Source: CAZMFZ01 sp964565665 (GTDB taxonomy: Bacteria > Bacteroidota > Bacteroidia > Cytophagales > UBA9547). From it: a stretch of 23,927 bases of DNA. Of this stretch, positions 8,700-16,352 are shown piece after piece (within the stretch, counting starts at the first letter, position 1; each line of letters starts with the position of its first letter). The stretch spans positions 1 to 23,927 of the forward strand of contig CAZMFZ010000050.1 in NCBI GenBank assembly GCA_964565665.1, given 5' to 3'. The notes under the pieces were generated by a model. The model did no database searches. It saw only the letters and a program-made list of their open reading frames with translations, and was not told where the DNA came from. A program made the position numbers and the translations under genes.

Positions 8700-9371
8700 A
8701 TGAAAGTAACACCATTAGAAATCAGGCAAAAATCGTTTGAAAAAGGTTTCAGAGGCTACGAGAAAGAGGAGGTAGATGCTTATTTGCTTACGCTTTCTGT
8801 AGAATGGGAAAAGATGCAAGAAGAACACCGTGAACAAAGAATAAAAATTGATTCGCTAGAAAGAGAAGTGCATAAAATGCGCGAAGTAGAATCTTCACTT
8901 TATAAAACCTTAAAAACAGCTGAGGACACTGGTACTCACGTGGTAGAACAAGCCAATAAATCGGCCGAATTGATACTTCGAGAGGCACAAATGAATGCCG
9001 ATGCTTTGATTAACGATGCCAAATATAAAACCAAAAATATGGTAGAAGAGGCTGAAGTGAAAGTTAAAAACATGGTAGAAGAAGCCAAAGATTCTGTAAA
9101 AATATCGAAAAGAGATATTCAAGAAGTGGAGTCTATCAAAGAAAATATGTTGATAGAATTGAAAGGAATAGCCAATGAAACCATCGAAAAAGTAAATAAA
9201 ATAGCAGGTAAGTCAAAAAAAAACTTGATGAATGAGAATTCCACTCTTCCTGAAGCTCCGCTTTTCAAACATTTAGTAAATTCGGTAGATAAACCTTCTA
9301 GAGAATTGCTAGAAGGTTTATCTACCAATAATGCACTCAAACCAGAAGGCTCTTTTTTCGATAATATTTAA
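8700..9371 (+). CDS. DivIVA domain-containing protein
   Basis: Coiled-coil protein of 223 residues that probably binds curved membrane at poles or septa. The N-terminus has the DivIVA hallmark: PLEIRQKSFEKGFRGYEKEE followed by VDAYL (residues 5-29), with the Gly-Tyr of the membrane-binding turn and the E-V-D-x-Y-L helix. From ~30 to ~175 it is a Lys/Glu-rich coiled coil containing a near-duplicate KNMVEEAE / KNMVEEAK at ~116-130. The C-terminal tail (~190-223) is not coiled coil and is encoded across a perfect inverted repeat. DivIVA-type proteins are best known from Gram-positive bacteria; the role in Bacteroidota is not well established. It is divergent from porX with 263 bp between. Confidence 0.88.
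   Translation: MKVTPLEIRQKSFEKGFRGYEKEEVDAYLLTLSVEWEKMQEEHREQRIKIDSLEREVHKMREVESSLYKTLKTAEDTGTHVVEQANKSAELILREAQMNADALINDAKYKTKNMVEEAEVKVKNMVEEAKDSVKISKRDIQEVESIKENMLIELKGIANETIEKVNKIAGKSKKNLMNENSTLPEAPLFKHLVNSVDKPSRELLEGLSTNNALKPEGSFFDNI
9284..9326. repeat. Perfect 18-bp inverted repeat inside the DivIVA gene
   Basis: The left arm GGTAGATAAACCTTCTAG (9284-9301) and the right arm CTAGAAGGTTTATCTACC (9309-9326) are exact reverse complements separated by 7 nt. The arms code for V-D-K-P-S-R and L-E-G-L-S-T in the frame of the DivIVA gene. No T-run follows, so it is not a standard terminator. Confidence 0.95.
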
Positions 9372-9464
9372 AATTAGGCAACTTTAAATCTGACTTTTTT
9401 ACACTTAATACAACGATTTAATCTACTATTCAATGTCAGTTTTAAAATGAAATATAGTAGACTT

Positions 9465-10329
9465 TTATTTTTCTAAACTTAGTTTTTCAACTTCTTCAAT
9501 AATTAATCCCGTGTTTTGAGCAACAATTTCTATGGATAAGCCTAATCTTAAAAGGTTTTTTGCAATTTTGTTGACTTCATTTTTAGCTTCATTCTTTAAT
9601 TCATTTTTTGCTTTTTCAACTTCCCTCCTAGTAGCTAAAGCCCACCTCCCTCTATCGTCTTGCTCACCCATAAAAGCATAGTCATAGGCTCCAATTCTTT
9701 TTTTGTCCAATTGTGCTTATCGGCCTGTTGGTAGGCATGTTTCAATCCTTCATCTTTTACGTTTTCAGGAATTACCTCCAAACTTTCAGCATTCTTGATG
9801 AAATAAATCTACTGATCTGCAATAGTGGTCAATTCAGAAACTGTTTTATTGAATTTTGGCAGTTCAATAAAATTAAATTTAATATCCTTAATTAAATTTT
9901 CTCCCGTTTCAATGTCTATAATCTTGTGGCGGTTGATGTAACTTGGATTGTGGGTAACTACAAAGTCCATAATACCAATAAAAAATGTGGGATTTAGCTT
10001 TTTATAGTCGTCTCCTCGTTCAATTTGAGCCGAATAACTTTTTGAAGCATAGTAAAGTACTCTTTTATCAAAGCCATCTACTTCTGCTACTGCATTTCTA
10101 CAATGTAGTTGCGTTGGTTTTGGTCTTTGGCTTTAATATCTACAATGGTAACCCTTCCCCCCTTTAAATCAGGCAATTGATATGGAGTTAAGATGTCTAC
10201 ATCTATGATTTTTTTGTCTGCATCCAACAACAATACAGCATTCAAAAAAGAAATCAATACTTCTTTCCTGTTCTTGTTTCCAAATATTTTCCGAAACGCA
10301 ATATCATTTTTTATATCTACAAATTTCAT
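9465..10329 (-). pseudogene. Rpn / PD-(D/E)XK nuclease family transposase-like pseudogene
   Basis: Remains of a ~286-residue recombination-promoting nuclease (PDDEXK_2/Rpn family). It starts at ATG 10329 with MKFVDIKNDIAFRKIFG, typical of the family, and carries the catalytic-type segment VDIKAKD...YIVEMQ. A one-base loss near 10087-10091 then shifts the frame. The next segment (about 10087-9691) continues with VAEVDGF, IERGDDYKKLNPTFFIGI and INRHKIIDIETGE, but holds an in-frame TAG at 9809-9811 where a Trp codon is expected. A second one-base loss near 9689-9691 leads into the last segment, which has AYDYAFMGEQDDRGR and a C-terminal helical tail ending at 9465. Both indels look like loss of one G from a GG pair. 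Real decay or assembly error are both possible; the TAG favours real decay. Confidence 0.85.
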
Positions 10330-10491
10330 ATACAAAAGTATAATATTTTGTGAAGTATTAAAATGGAACCCGGGGATAATAAGGGCTCTATATGGTGATT
10401 TTAAAAACATGAAGCTTGATTTACTTCCAAGCTATTTTAAACCTTCGAAAATTTTTTTATCATACCGTGGGTTAAACCATCGCCTATTTTG

Positions 10492-10521
10492 TTTGCCAAT
10501 TCTTTTTTGTTTCTATATTTG
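10492..10521 (+). promoter_or_regulatory. Canonical Bacteroidota promoter
   Basis: TTTG (10492-10495), an 18-nt spacer and TATATTTG (10514-10521) match the primary sigma-factor consensus of Bacteroidota at every fixed base. A transcript would start near 10528, about 19 nt before the TTG start of the next gene. It probably drives the unknown gene and nhaA together. Confidence 0.8.
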
Positions 10522-10546
10522 TAAATAATAAAATAACAAAATTAGG

Positions 10547-11254
10547 TTGAAACAAAAGAAAATAACTATTAAGCCTTTCTTAAATAAAAATCTTGCTCCA
10601 CAAGATACCGATTGCAAGTATCCACTTTACTATCAAATAACTTATGAAAGGCGAAATACACAGGTGAAGAGCCATTTCAACACTTTTCTAATTGCGTTGG
10701 AAGGGTTGAGAGGCAAAGAATTGGAGCAAGTAAAATTTGAATCCAATATTCTGCAAAGAACAGTAGCCTACGAGCAACAAAAAATTGGCAAAGCATTTAC
10801 TTTACACGGTATAAAAGACAAATACGAATTGTATATACCAAGTTTAGATGCTTTATTTGAGATGTATTTGAAAAAAAAGCTGCTTAAAGCTGTGAAATGC
10901 AGCAATTCTGAGTTTTTGCCCATTCTCAAATTTGAAGGATTTGAAGTTACATTCACCTTGCTTTACAAAGCTTCAAAATTGCTAGTAGAGAATTTCAACA
11001 AAACTTTACCCTTGGAATTCAAAGAAGAAATCNNNNNNNNNNAAGAAATCGAGGCTTATCAAAAATATACGGCCATCAAAAAATCGACACCTTGGCTAGT
11101 TAGCTACGATTGTGTGATGGATTGGCTTGATTCTGACTATAGAGCTGAGCTTAAAAATAAATTGACTGGACATTTTATAGAAAAATCTACTTCAGTAGAA
11201 AAAACAATGTCTATTCTCAACGTTATTGTAGAGGAAAAATTAAAAAATACGTAA
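10547..11254 (+). CDS. Hypothetical protein interrupted by an assembly gap
   Basis: I do not recognise a firm function. The frame begins at TTG 10547, the first start codon after an in-frame TAA at 10529-10531 and correctly spaced from a strong promoter. The N-terminus (KKITIKPFLNKN, then YPLYYQITYERRNTQVKSHF, residues ~3-43) recalls the arm DNA-binding N-terminus of Bacteroidota integrases, but no catalytic integrase domain follows. The rest is Lys-rich and mostly helical. Ten N at 11033-11042 are read as unknown residues. Removing them with the 8-base duplication keeps the frame and gives about 229 residues. nhaA starts 20 nt after the stop, so the two are likely cotranscribed. Confidence 0.6.
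   Translation: MKQKKITIKPFLNKNLAPQDTDCKYPLYYQITYERRNTQVKSHFNTFLIALEGLRGKELEQVKFESNILQRTVAYEQQKIGKAFTLHGIKDKYELYIPSLDALFEMYLKKKLLKAVKCSNSEFLPILKFEGFEVTFTLLYKASKLLVENFNKTLPLEFKEEIXXXXEIEAYQKYTAIKKSTPWLVSYDCVMDWLDSDYRAELKNKLTGHFIEKSTSVEKTMSILNVIVEEKLKNT
11033..11042. other. Assembly gap (10 N)
   Basis: Exactly ten N, a placeholder length rather than a measured gap. The bases on either side are the same 8-mer, AAGAAATC (11025-11032 and 11043-11050), as expected for two contig ends that overlap. Confidence 0.97.
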
Positions 11255-11274
11255 ATCGCCAAATAACCAAATTG

Positions 11275-12618
11275 ATGAATAAAAAGCAGAATCCCATAAA
11301 AATTGCCATTGAAAAATTGACGATGCCTTTTCAACAGTTTTTTTCTGAAGTAGAACTGAGTGGAATGCTACTTTTGGCAGTAACAGTAGTAGCCATGGTG
11401 CTTGCAAATAGCTCGTATGGCGTTGCTTTCCTCAATTTTTGGCATACAGAATTTGAATTTCATTTCGGATCATTTAAAATGACAATGGATTTGCACATAC
11501 TCATCAATGATGTGCTTATGACATTATTTTTCATAATGGTAGGTGGCGAAATTAAAAGAGAAATTGCCGAAGGAGCTTTATCAAGCAAAGAAAAAGCCAT
11601 TCTCCCCATTATAGCTGCCATTGGCGGAATGTTATTTCCTGCACTTATATATGCGGCATTCAATTTCAATCAACCTTCATCAAGCGGCTGGGGCATACCC
11701 ACTGCAACTGATATTGCTTTTTCGTTAACTATAATTTCGCTATTAGGCAAAAAAGTGCCTTTCAGTTTGAAAATATTTTTAATGGCTTTAGCTATAGCTG
11801 ACGATTTGGGTGCCATAGTAGTAATTGCATTTTTCTACTCTAGTTCGCTTGACTATTTTCATTTATTAGGTGGTATTGTGGTGATTGGTATCTTATTTAT
11901 ATTGAATCGCACAGATGTGACTAACCTTAAAATTTATTCATTTTTCGGTATTATTCTTTGGTATTTCTTTTACATGGCCGGCATCCACCCCACAATAGCG
12001 GGTGTGGTGTTTGCTTTTGCAGTTCCATTTCGATTGAGCGATTGGGAGCATGTGTTTGAAGAGAAAATGAAATTGGTAAGACATTATTTTCATGCCCTTG
12101 AAAACCCTAAAAATACTGACAAACTTGTACGTGGCGAATTGATAGAAAAATTGCAAGTAGCAAGTACAGAAATGGAATCGCCATTGCACAATGTGCTGGT
12201 GTCATTGCACCCCATTTCTAATTATCTAATTATGCCATTATTTGCCTTTGCCAATGCCGGAGTAGTAATTAATACTGCGGCAATTTCAAATATATTTTCG
12301 CCTGTTTCATTAGGCATTATTTTCGGTTTAATGATTGGGAAATCGACAGGAATATGGTTTACAACTTGGGCTGCGGTAAAATTGAAAATAGCTCAAATAC
12401 CCGATGATGTAAACATGAAATACATTTATGGCATGGCTTGGATAGCTGGAATCGGCTTCACGATGTCGATGTTTGTAACAGGGTTGGCATTCAAAAATAT
12501 TCCTAATAATGAAAGCTATATAGAAACTGCTAAATTGTCTATTCTAATTGCTTCCACGCTTTCTGGAATAATAGGATATTTTTACTTGAGTTTACTTCGC
12601 AAAGTAGTGGGGAAATAA
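11275..12618 (+). CDS. nhaA: Na+/H+ antiporter NhaA
   Basis: Inner-membrane sodium/proton antiporter of 447 residues that exports Na+ (or Li+) in exchange for protons and controls internal pH. It has multiple hydrophobic segments and the NhaA hallmarks: VGGEIKREI after the second helix, TATDIAFSL with Asp146, and ALAIADDLGAI with the ion-binding pair Asp176-Asp177 (Asp163/164 in E. coli). The C-terminal part has GIGFTMSMFV. A longer loop at about residues 260-320 (VFEEKMKLVRHYFHALENP...) makes it larger than the 388-residue E. coli protein, as is common in this phylum. I chose ATG 11275; a TTG lies directly before it. It is probably cotranscribed with the gene upstream. Confidence 0.97.
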   Translation: MNKKQNPIKIAIEKLTMPFQQFFSEVELSGMLLLAVTVVAMVLANSSYGVAFLNFWHTEFEFHFGSFKMTMDLHILINDVLMTLFFIMVGGEIKREIAEGALSSKEKAILPIIAAIGGMLFPALIYAAFNFNQPSSSGWGIPTATDIAFSLTIISLLGKKVPFSLKIFLMALAIADDLGAIVVIAFFYSSSLDYFHLLGGIVVIGILFILNRTDVTNLKIYSFFGIILWYFFYMAGIHPTIAGVVFAFAVPFRLSDWEHVFEEKMKLVRHYFHALENPKNTDKLVRGELIEKLQVASTEMESPLHNVLVSLHPISNYLIMPLFAFANAGVVINTAAISNIFSPVSLGIIFGLMIGKSTGIWFTTWAAVKLKIAQIPDDVNMKYIYGMAWIAGIGFTMSMFVTGLAFKNIPNNESYIETAKLSILIASTLSGIIGYFYLSLLRKVVGK

Positions 12619-12763
12619 ATTGCAATTGCATTTTATCCTTTTAGAGATGGGCATTAAACAATTTGTTTCCGTAATTGACATAAAACTCCTGATAATTGCT
12701 CAATAATCGCATAACAGAAATCACCATTCAATGCTTAATTTTGATCACTAAAGTTGAAATGGC

Positions 12764-12804
12764 CTAAAAAGACAAATTCCTTATTACTTTTCAGTATAAG
12801 GAAT
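12764..12804 (-). terminator. Possible weak terminator on the minus strand
   Basis: A 9-bp perfect stem ATTCCTTAT / ATAAGGAAT (12776-12784 with 12796-12804) encloses an 11-nt loop. On the minus strand it is followed by TTGTCTTTTT. It is 30 bp beyond the stop of the small minus-strand frame ending at 12834. The AT-rich stem and the gap before the T-run make this a weak case. Confidence 0.35.
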
Positions 12805-12833
12805 CTGTACCGCAATATTTAACCTTAAAAACC

Positions 12834-13031
12834 CTACTCTTTCTTCTTATAAGCCCTTGGGGGAATTATAAGACCAATTTCTCTAGCTTCCGATAAGGAT
12901 ATTGATATAGCCTGCCTGCGGTTTCTCACCTTTCTTTCTTCAGTATTATTGTTTCTGTGTTCAGTATCTTCGTTCGTGTTATACAATATATTAGTCATGG
13001 TATGAAATTGATTTTTTGGATGTCTTCCCAT
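12834..13031 (-). CDS. Possible small protein, 65 aa
   Basis: Not recognised. The frame starts with ATG at 13031 and codes for a very basic, Asn/Arg-rich peptide with a C-terminal part (about residues 41-58) that could form an amphipathic helix, ending in AYKKKE. There is no signal or membrane segment. In its favour: a near-consensus -7 box, TATATTTA, lies about 50 bp upstream on the minus strand, a possible hairpin terminator lies downstream, and it fills an otherwise empty stretch between nhaA and the mla operon. Against it: the composition is low in complexity and I cannot name a family. Confidence 0.4.
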   Translation of the reverse strand: MGRHPKNQFHTMTNILYNTNEDTEHRNNNTEERKVRNRRQAISISLSEAREIGLIIPPRAYKKKE

Positions 13032-13295
13032 TATTTAATTGTTGTTAATTGTTGTGCTTAATGGCTAGCAGTATTTTAAATATACATAATTAGATATAAT
13101 AAAACCATGCCAAACTTTATAATAATTGATTTTTTTATAAACTTTATTTTAAAAATAAATATACCAACAAATATACAAGTTTGTTCATATAAATTAATTT
13201 TAAAGTAAAATGATTATATAGCATTTATTGCCTAAGGTGCCCAATCGTTCACTACATATTTAGGTTAGTAGTGGAATACAACCACGGCAATGCCC

Positions 13296-14003
13296 TTATT
13301 TTTTGTTTTCCTCTTTCTCTTTTTCTTTCTTTTCCTTTTCTTTTTCCTTTTTCTTGAAAAAGCCTTTGAGCAAAAAATTGCTCTGAACAGCTTTTAGATC
13401 TTGCGCTAAGTTAGCCGTGGCCTTATCCGTATTGCGGAGTATACTTTTTACCCTATCGGCCGCTTCTTGATCTTCAATCAATGTATATACAATTCCTTTC
13501 GAATGATTGACTTTATAGGCAATTTTCGACAATTCGTGTGTGAGCACTTCAATATGCCCAAGCGTATTCTGAGCTGAAACCAATATACCGTCAATATCAA
13601 GTGGCTTTACAATGCGCAGCACATCGTTATTTTCGATTACTTTGGCAGTGTCTGAGCCAGGCATAAGCTCTACAAGTTTATCTCCCATCAATCCATCTGA
13701 ACCAATATTCATTTTCGAATCTTTTCTAAGAAATTTTTGCACTTTCGACTCCACATATATTTCTACCTTTATAGAAGTATCGTTCATAATCAAAATATTC
13801 GATACACTACCCACTTTTATGCCCGCAAAACGGACGTTGTTGCCCACTTCAAGCCCTTTCACATTTCGAAATACACTTGAAAGCGTGATAGTGGAGGAAA
13901 AAAGATTTTTATTTTGCCCTACATAGAAAATGGCGAAAGTAAATGCAGCAACACCTAATATTACAAAAAGGCCCAGCATAATGGTACGTCTATTGATTTT
14001 CAT
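13296..14003 (-). CDS. mlaD: MCE/MlaD family lipid-binding protein
   Basis: Periplasmic, membrane-anchored substrate-binding subunit of an Mla-type ABC transporter that moves phospholipids between the two membranes. The 235-residue protein has an N-terminal anchor helix (about 7-29), one MCE domain (about 37-115, including VRFAGIKVGSV and SDGLMGDKLVEL) and a helical C-terminal region. It ends in an odd low-complexity tail of about 20 residues made almost only of Lys and Glu, encoded by a pyrimidine-rich tract on the plus strand (about 13300-13355). It is the last gene of the permease-ATPase-MCE operon, 134 bp behind the ATPase gene. The gene symbol is by analogy; the E. coli operon also has mlaC and mlaB, which are not here. 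Confidence 0.87.
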   Translation of the reverse strand: MKINRRTIMLGLFVILGVAAFTFAIFYVGQNKNLFSSTITLSSVFRNVKGLEVGNNVRFAGIKVGSVSNILIMNDTSIKVEIYVESKVQKFLRKDSKMNIGSDGLMGDKLVELMPGSDTAKVIENNDVLRIVKPLDIDGILVSAQNTLGHIEVLTHELSKIAYKVNHSKGIVYTLIEDQEAADRVKSILRNTDKATANLAQDLKAVQSNFLLKGFFKKKEKEKEKKEKEKEENKK

Positions 14004-14137
14004 AATTTATAAGCCCTCGATCTATAGAGGAAGTTTTAATTGAGTGATTTGAGGGCGACACGGATCTGTATCGCTATCTTTTATTTTAGTTTTGCTATTT
14101 GTTCTGATTTGGATTGCATACTTACAACCAATTTTAA

Positions 14138-14884
14138 TTATATATGAAAGAATGATTTGGTTAATTGATCATCTGAGTTACTCAATTCATCAAAACTTCC
14201 TTCCGCTGATATATTTCCTTTGTTGAGAATAATTACCCTGTCTGCGGTAATCTTAGCACAAGGAATATCGTGGGTAATGATAATAGAGGTGGTATTGTAA
14301 CGTTCTTTCAAATCTAATATCAACCTGCTTATTTCATTTGAAGTAATGCTATCTAGCCCAGTGGTAGGCTCATCGTAAAGCATTATTTCAGGTCGCATCA
14401 CCAAAGTTCGTGCTAGCCCAGCTCTTTTTTTCATGCCACCCGAAAGCTCAGAAGGGTATTTATCGATCGCGTCAGATAGACTTACATTGTCGAGCGTTTC
14501 TTTCACCCTTTTATCTATTTCACTGCCACTTATTTTCTTATCCATTCGCCTAAGTGGAAATTCAAGATTTTCACGTACAGTCATAGAATCGTACAAAGCT
14601 GCACTTTGAAATAGAAACCCAATAGATTTTCGGGTTTCGTTCAGTTGATTGTGCGATACTCCAACCATCGATTTGCCTAACACTTCTATCTCTCCAGCAT
14701 CGGGTGTGATAAGACCCACTATACATTTTATGGTTACAGATTTACCAGAACCCGATTTGCCTATTATCACTAAATTTTCTTTTCTCCTCACTTGAAAATC
14801 TACTCCTTTCAATATATCGGCATTCCCAAAGCTTTTCTTTAGGCCTTTTACCTCTATCACTATTTCATTTGTATTTTTTTCCAT
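14138..14884 (-). CDS. mlaF: Mla-type ABC transporter ATP-binding protein
   Basis: Cytoplasmic ATPase of the phospholipid transporter, 248 residues. It has Walker A GKSGSGKS, a Q-loop in FLFQSAAL, the ABC signature LSGGM (LSGGMKKRAGLAR, typical of the MlaF/Ttg2A group), Walker B EIMLYDEPTTGLD and the H-loop histidine in IITHD. The true start is ATG 14884 (MEKNTNEIVIEVKGL), preceded by an AGGAG ribosome site 3 nt upstream. The frame stays open to 15046, but the extra residues are Cys/Arg-rich, overlap the permease gene and have no ABC homology. It begins 17 nt after the permease stop, so the two are translated from one message. Confidence 0.95.
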   Translation of the reverse strand: MEKNTNEIVIEVKGLKKSFGNADILKGVDFQVRRKENLVIIGKSGSGKSVTIKCIVGLITPDAGEIEVLGKSMVGVSHNQLNETRKSIGFLFQSAALYDSMTVRENLEFPLRRMDKKISGSEIDKRVKETLDNVSLSDAIDKYPSELSGGMKKRAGLARTLVMRPEIMLYDEPTTGLDSITSNEISRLILDLKERYNTTSIIITHDIPCAKITADRVIILNKGNISAEGSFDELSNSDDQLTKSFFHI

Positions 14885-14901
14885 TCTCCTATTTTCTTTT
14901 T

Positions 14902-15726
14902 CTATATAAATAAATGAATAAGGGTCACTATTTGAACGGCTATCAAATCGATAAAAAACACCACTAATGATGAGATAACGAAAGCTGCGTTTGCAGCGGC
15001 ACCCACACTTTCTGTTCCTTTCCCGGCATTGTAACCTTGATAGCAACCCACTATGCCAATAGCTAATCCAAAGAAAAACGATTTGAGAATGGCAGGAAAC
15101 AGATCCATAAAATCGACCCCAGCAAAACTTTTCACAAAAAACAAAGGGAAGCTCATGCTATTATAAATATTCACGCCTATATAAGCCCCAACCAAACCAG
15201 CTATATCTGAGAATATAACCAACAAAGGCACCATAAGTGAACAAGCAATCACCCTACTCATTACTATAAATCGAAATGGATTTGTAGCAGAGACTTCCAT
15301 AGCCTCTATTTGCTCTGTCACTTTCATAGAGCTTACCTCTGCACCTATGCCCGAGCCTATCCGCCCAGCACATATTAGTGCGGTAATTACCGGACCTATT
15401 TCCCTTAAAAACGATAAGCTTACCATAGATGGCAACCAAGATTCTGCCCCAAACTCTGCCAATACTGGCCTGGATTGCAACGTGAGAACCATACCCATAA
15501 TCAAACCCGTTACAAGCACTAAGCCAAGCGTTTTATTGCCCAACATGTAGCATTGCTTCAAAAATTCATTGATTTCAAAAGGTGGTTTTACAAAAAAAGG
15601 GAAATAGCTGAGTATAATTTTGCCGGTAAATTGCATTGCATCTCCAAAATCGGAAAGTTGCTTTAGTATATACTTTTTGAAGCCAAACCCATTTTCTTCT
15701 GCATCGCCATTTTCCGGTAAAGCCAT
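14902..15726 (-). CDS. mlaE: MlaE family ABC transporter permease
   Basis: Inner-membrane permease of the Mla-type lipid transporter, 274 residues. It has an N-terminal amphipathic stretch, then about five hydrophobic segments from residue 65 on, and the family motifs GRIGSGIGAE and MKVTEQIEAMEVSATNP (EQI-A-hydrophobic, about residues 125-150). The start is ATG 15726. It is the first gene of the operon mlaE-mlaF-mlaD, read towards lower coordinates. The direction of lipid movement (import from or export to the outer membrane) cannot be told from sequence. Confidence 0.95.
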   Translation of the reverse strand: MALPENGDAEENGFGFKKYILKQLSDFGDAMQFTGKIILSYFPFFVKPPFEINEFLKQCYMLGNKTLGLVLVTGLIMGMVLTLQSRPVLAEFGAESWLPSMVSLSFLREIGPVITALICAGRIGSGIGAEVSSMKVTEQIEAMEVSATNPFRFIVMSRVIACSLMVPLLVIFSDIAGLVGAYIGVNIYNSMSFPLFFVKSFAGVDFMDLFPAILKSFFFGLAIGIVGCYQGYNAGKGTESVGAAANAAFVISSLVVFFIDLIAVQIVTLIHLFI

Positions 15727-16055
15727 CTCTATTTATTTACAATTAAATTACTTTGACTAAGTATAAAGAAAATATTATGCCAATATTTTTACGGGCTTAA
15801 AATGGTAAATTATACTGATTTTAAAATCTGTTCACCTCAATTTGTGGCAATATTTACCCATCTAGTGGGGAATAATAAGTGCATTTCTCAAAATGGAAAT
15901 TAAGCGATTGGACTTTGTAAATTTTAAAACTCGGTAAGTCTAATACTTAATTAGTGCCATTTATATAAATGGCTTAATGTTTGGGAATAAAGTATGGCAT
16001 AGTTTTATAACCCTTTTTTAGTGTTACAATTTTCTTAAACATTAATTTTAAAACA
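15727..16055. other. Divergent intergenic region, mla operon / YtxH operon
   Basis: 329 bp without a gene. It holds the divergent control regions of the mla operon (minus) and the YtxH operon (plus). Seen in it: a 12-bp AT-rich palindrome GATTTTAAAATC at 15817-15828, the perfect 18-bp palindrome at 15956-15973, and a possible plus-strand promoter with TTTG at 15980-15983 and TAGTTTTA at 16000-16007 (16-nt spacer, one mismatch). No complete consensus promoter was found for the mla side. Confidence 0.6.
15956..15973. promoter_or_regulatory. Perfect 18-bp palindrome, possible operator
   Basis: GCCATTTATATAAATGGC is identical to its own reverse complement over all 18 bases. It lies 82 bp upstream of the YtxH gene and 6 bp before a possible TTTG -33 element. 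That is a fitting place for a dimeric regulator. No regulator gene is adjacent. Confidence 0.5.
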
Positions 16056-16337
16056 ATGAACGACAATTCAAAATTAGTATCTTCCCTACTATTGGGAGCC
16101 GCAGCTGGTGCTGCCATAGCCTTGTATCTCACCTCTGAGAATGGCTCGAAATTTAGACAATCTGTAAGCGACAAAGCTGGCGATTTACTCAACGATTTGA
16201 AAGAGAAAGCCGAAATGGGCAAAGATGCAGTTGCTTCTATGACAGACAAATTTAGTGCTGTTGCCAATGACTTAACTAAAAAAGCAACCACAACCACCTC
16301 AAATGCTGGCAAAACGGCTGCTGAGATGTATGTATAA
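16056..16337 (+). CDS. YtxH domain-containing protein
   Basis: Small membrane-associated protein of 93 residues. The N-terminus has a short glycine/alanine-rich hydrophobic helix (SLLLGAAAGAAIALYLTS, residues 10-27) followed by the GSKFRQ-type turn typical of the YtxH family, then a long soluble helix rich in Lys, Asp and Ala. Such proteins are general-stress or envelope proteins of unknown mechanism. It is the first gene of a three-gene operon: the next gene begins 15 nt later. The ATG at 16056 follows an AT-rich leader without an SD. Confidence 0.85.
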   Translation: MNDNSKLVSSLLLGAAAGAAIALYLTSENGSKFRQSVSDKAGDLLNDLKEKAEMGKDAVASMTDKFSAVANDLTKKATTTTSNAGKTAAEMYV

Positions 16338-16352
16338 AAACTAAAAAAACCC

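Noticed and set aside
9422..9461. Inverted repeat TCTACTAT / ATAGTAGA as the divIVA terminator
   Set aside because: Only 8 AT-rich base pairs with a 24-nt loop and an imperfect T-run. Too weak to call.
10330..10410. Upstream extension of the Rpn pseudogene
   Set aside because: The family starts at MKFVDIKND; the extra 27 codons have no resemblance to it.
14885..15046. Extended N-terminus of the Mla ATPase overlapping the permease gene
   Set aside because: It is a Cys/Arg-rich shadow of the permease in another frame. ATG 14884 has an AGGAG site and fits the family.
15817..15828. 12-bp palindrome GATTTTAAAATC as an operator
   Set aside because: Short and AT-only in the centre; expected by chance in DNA of this composition.
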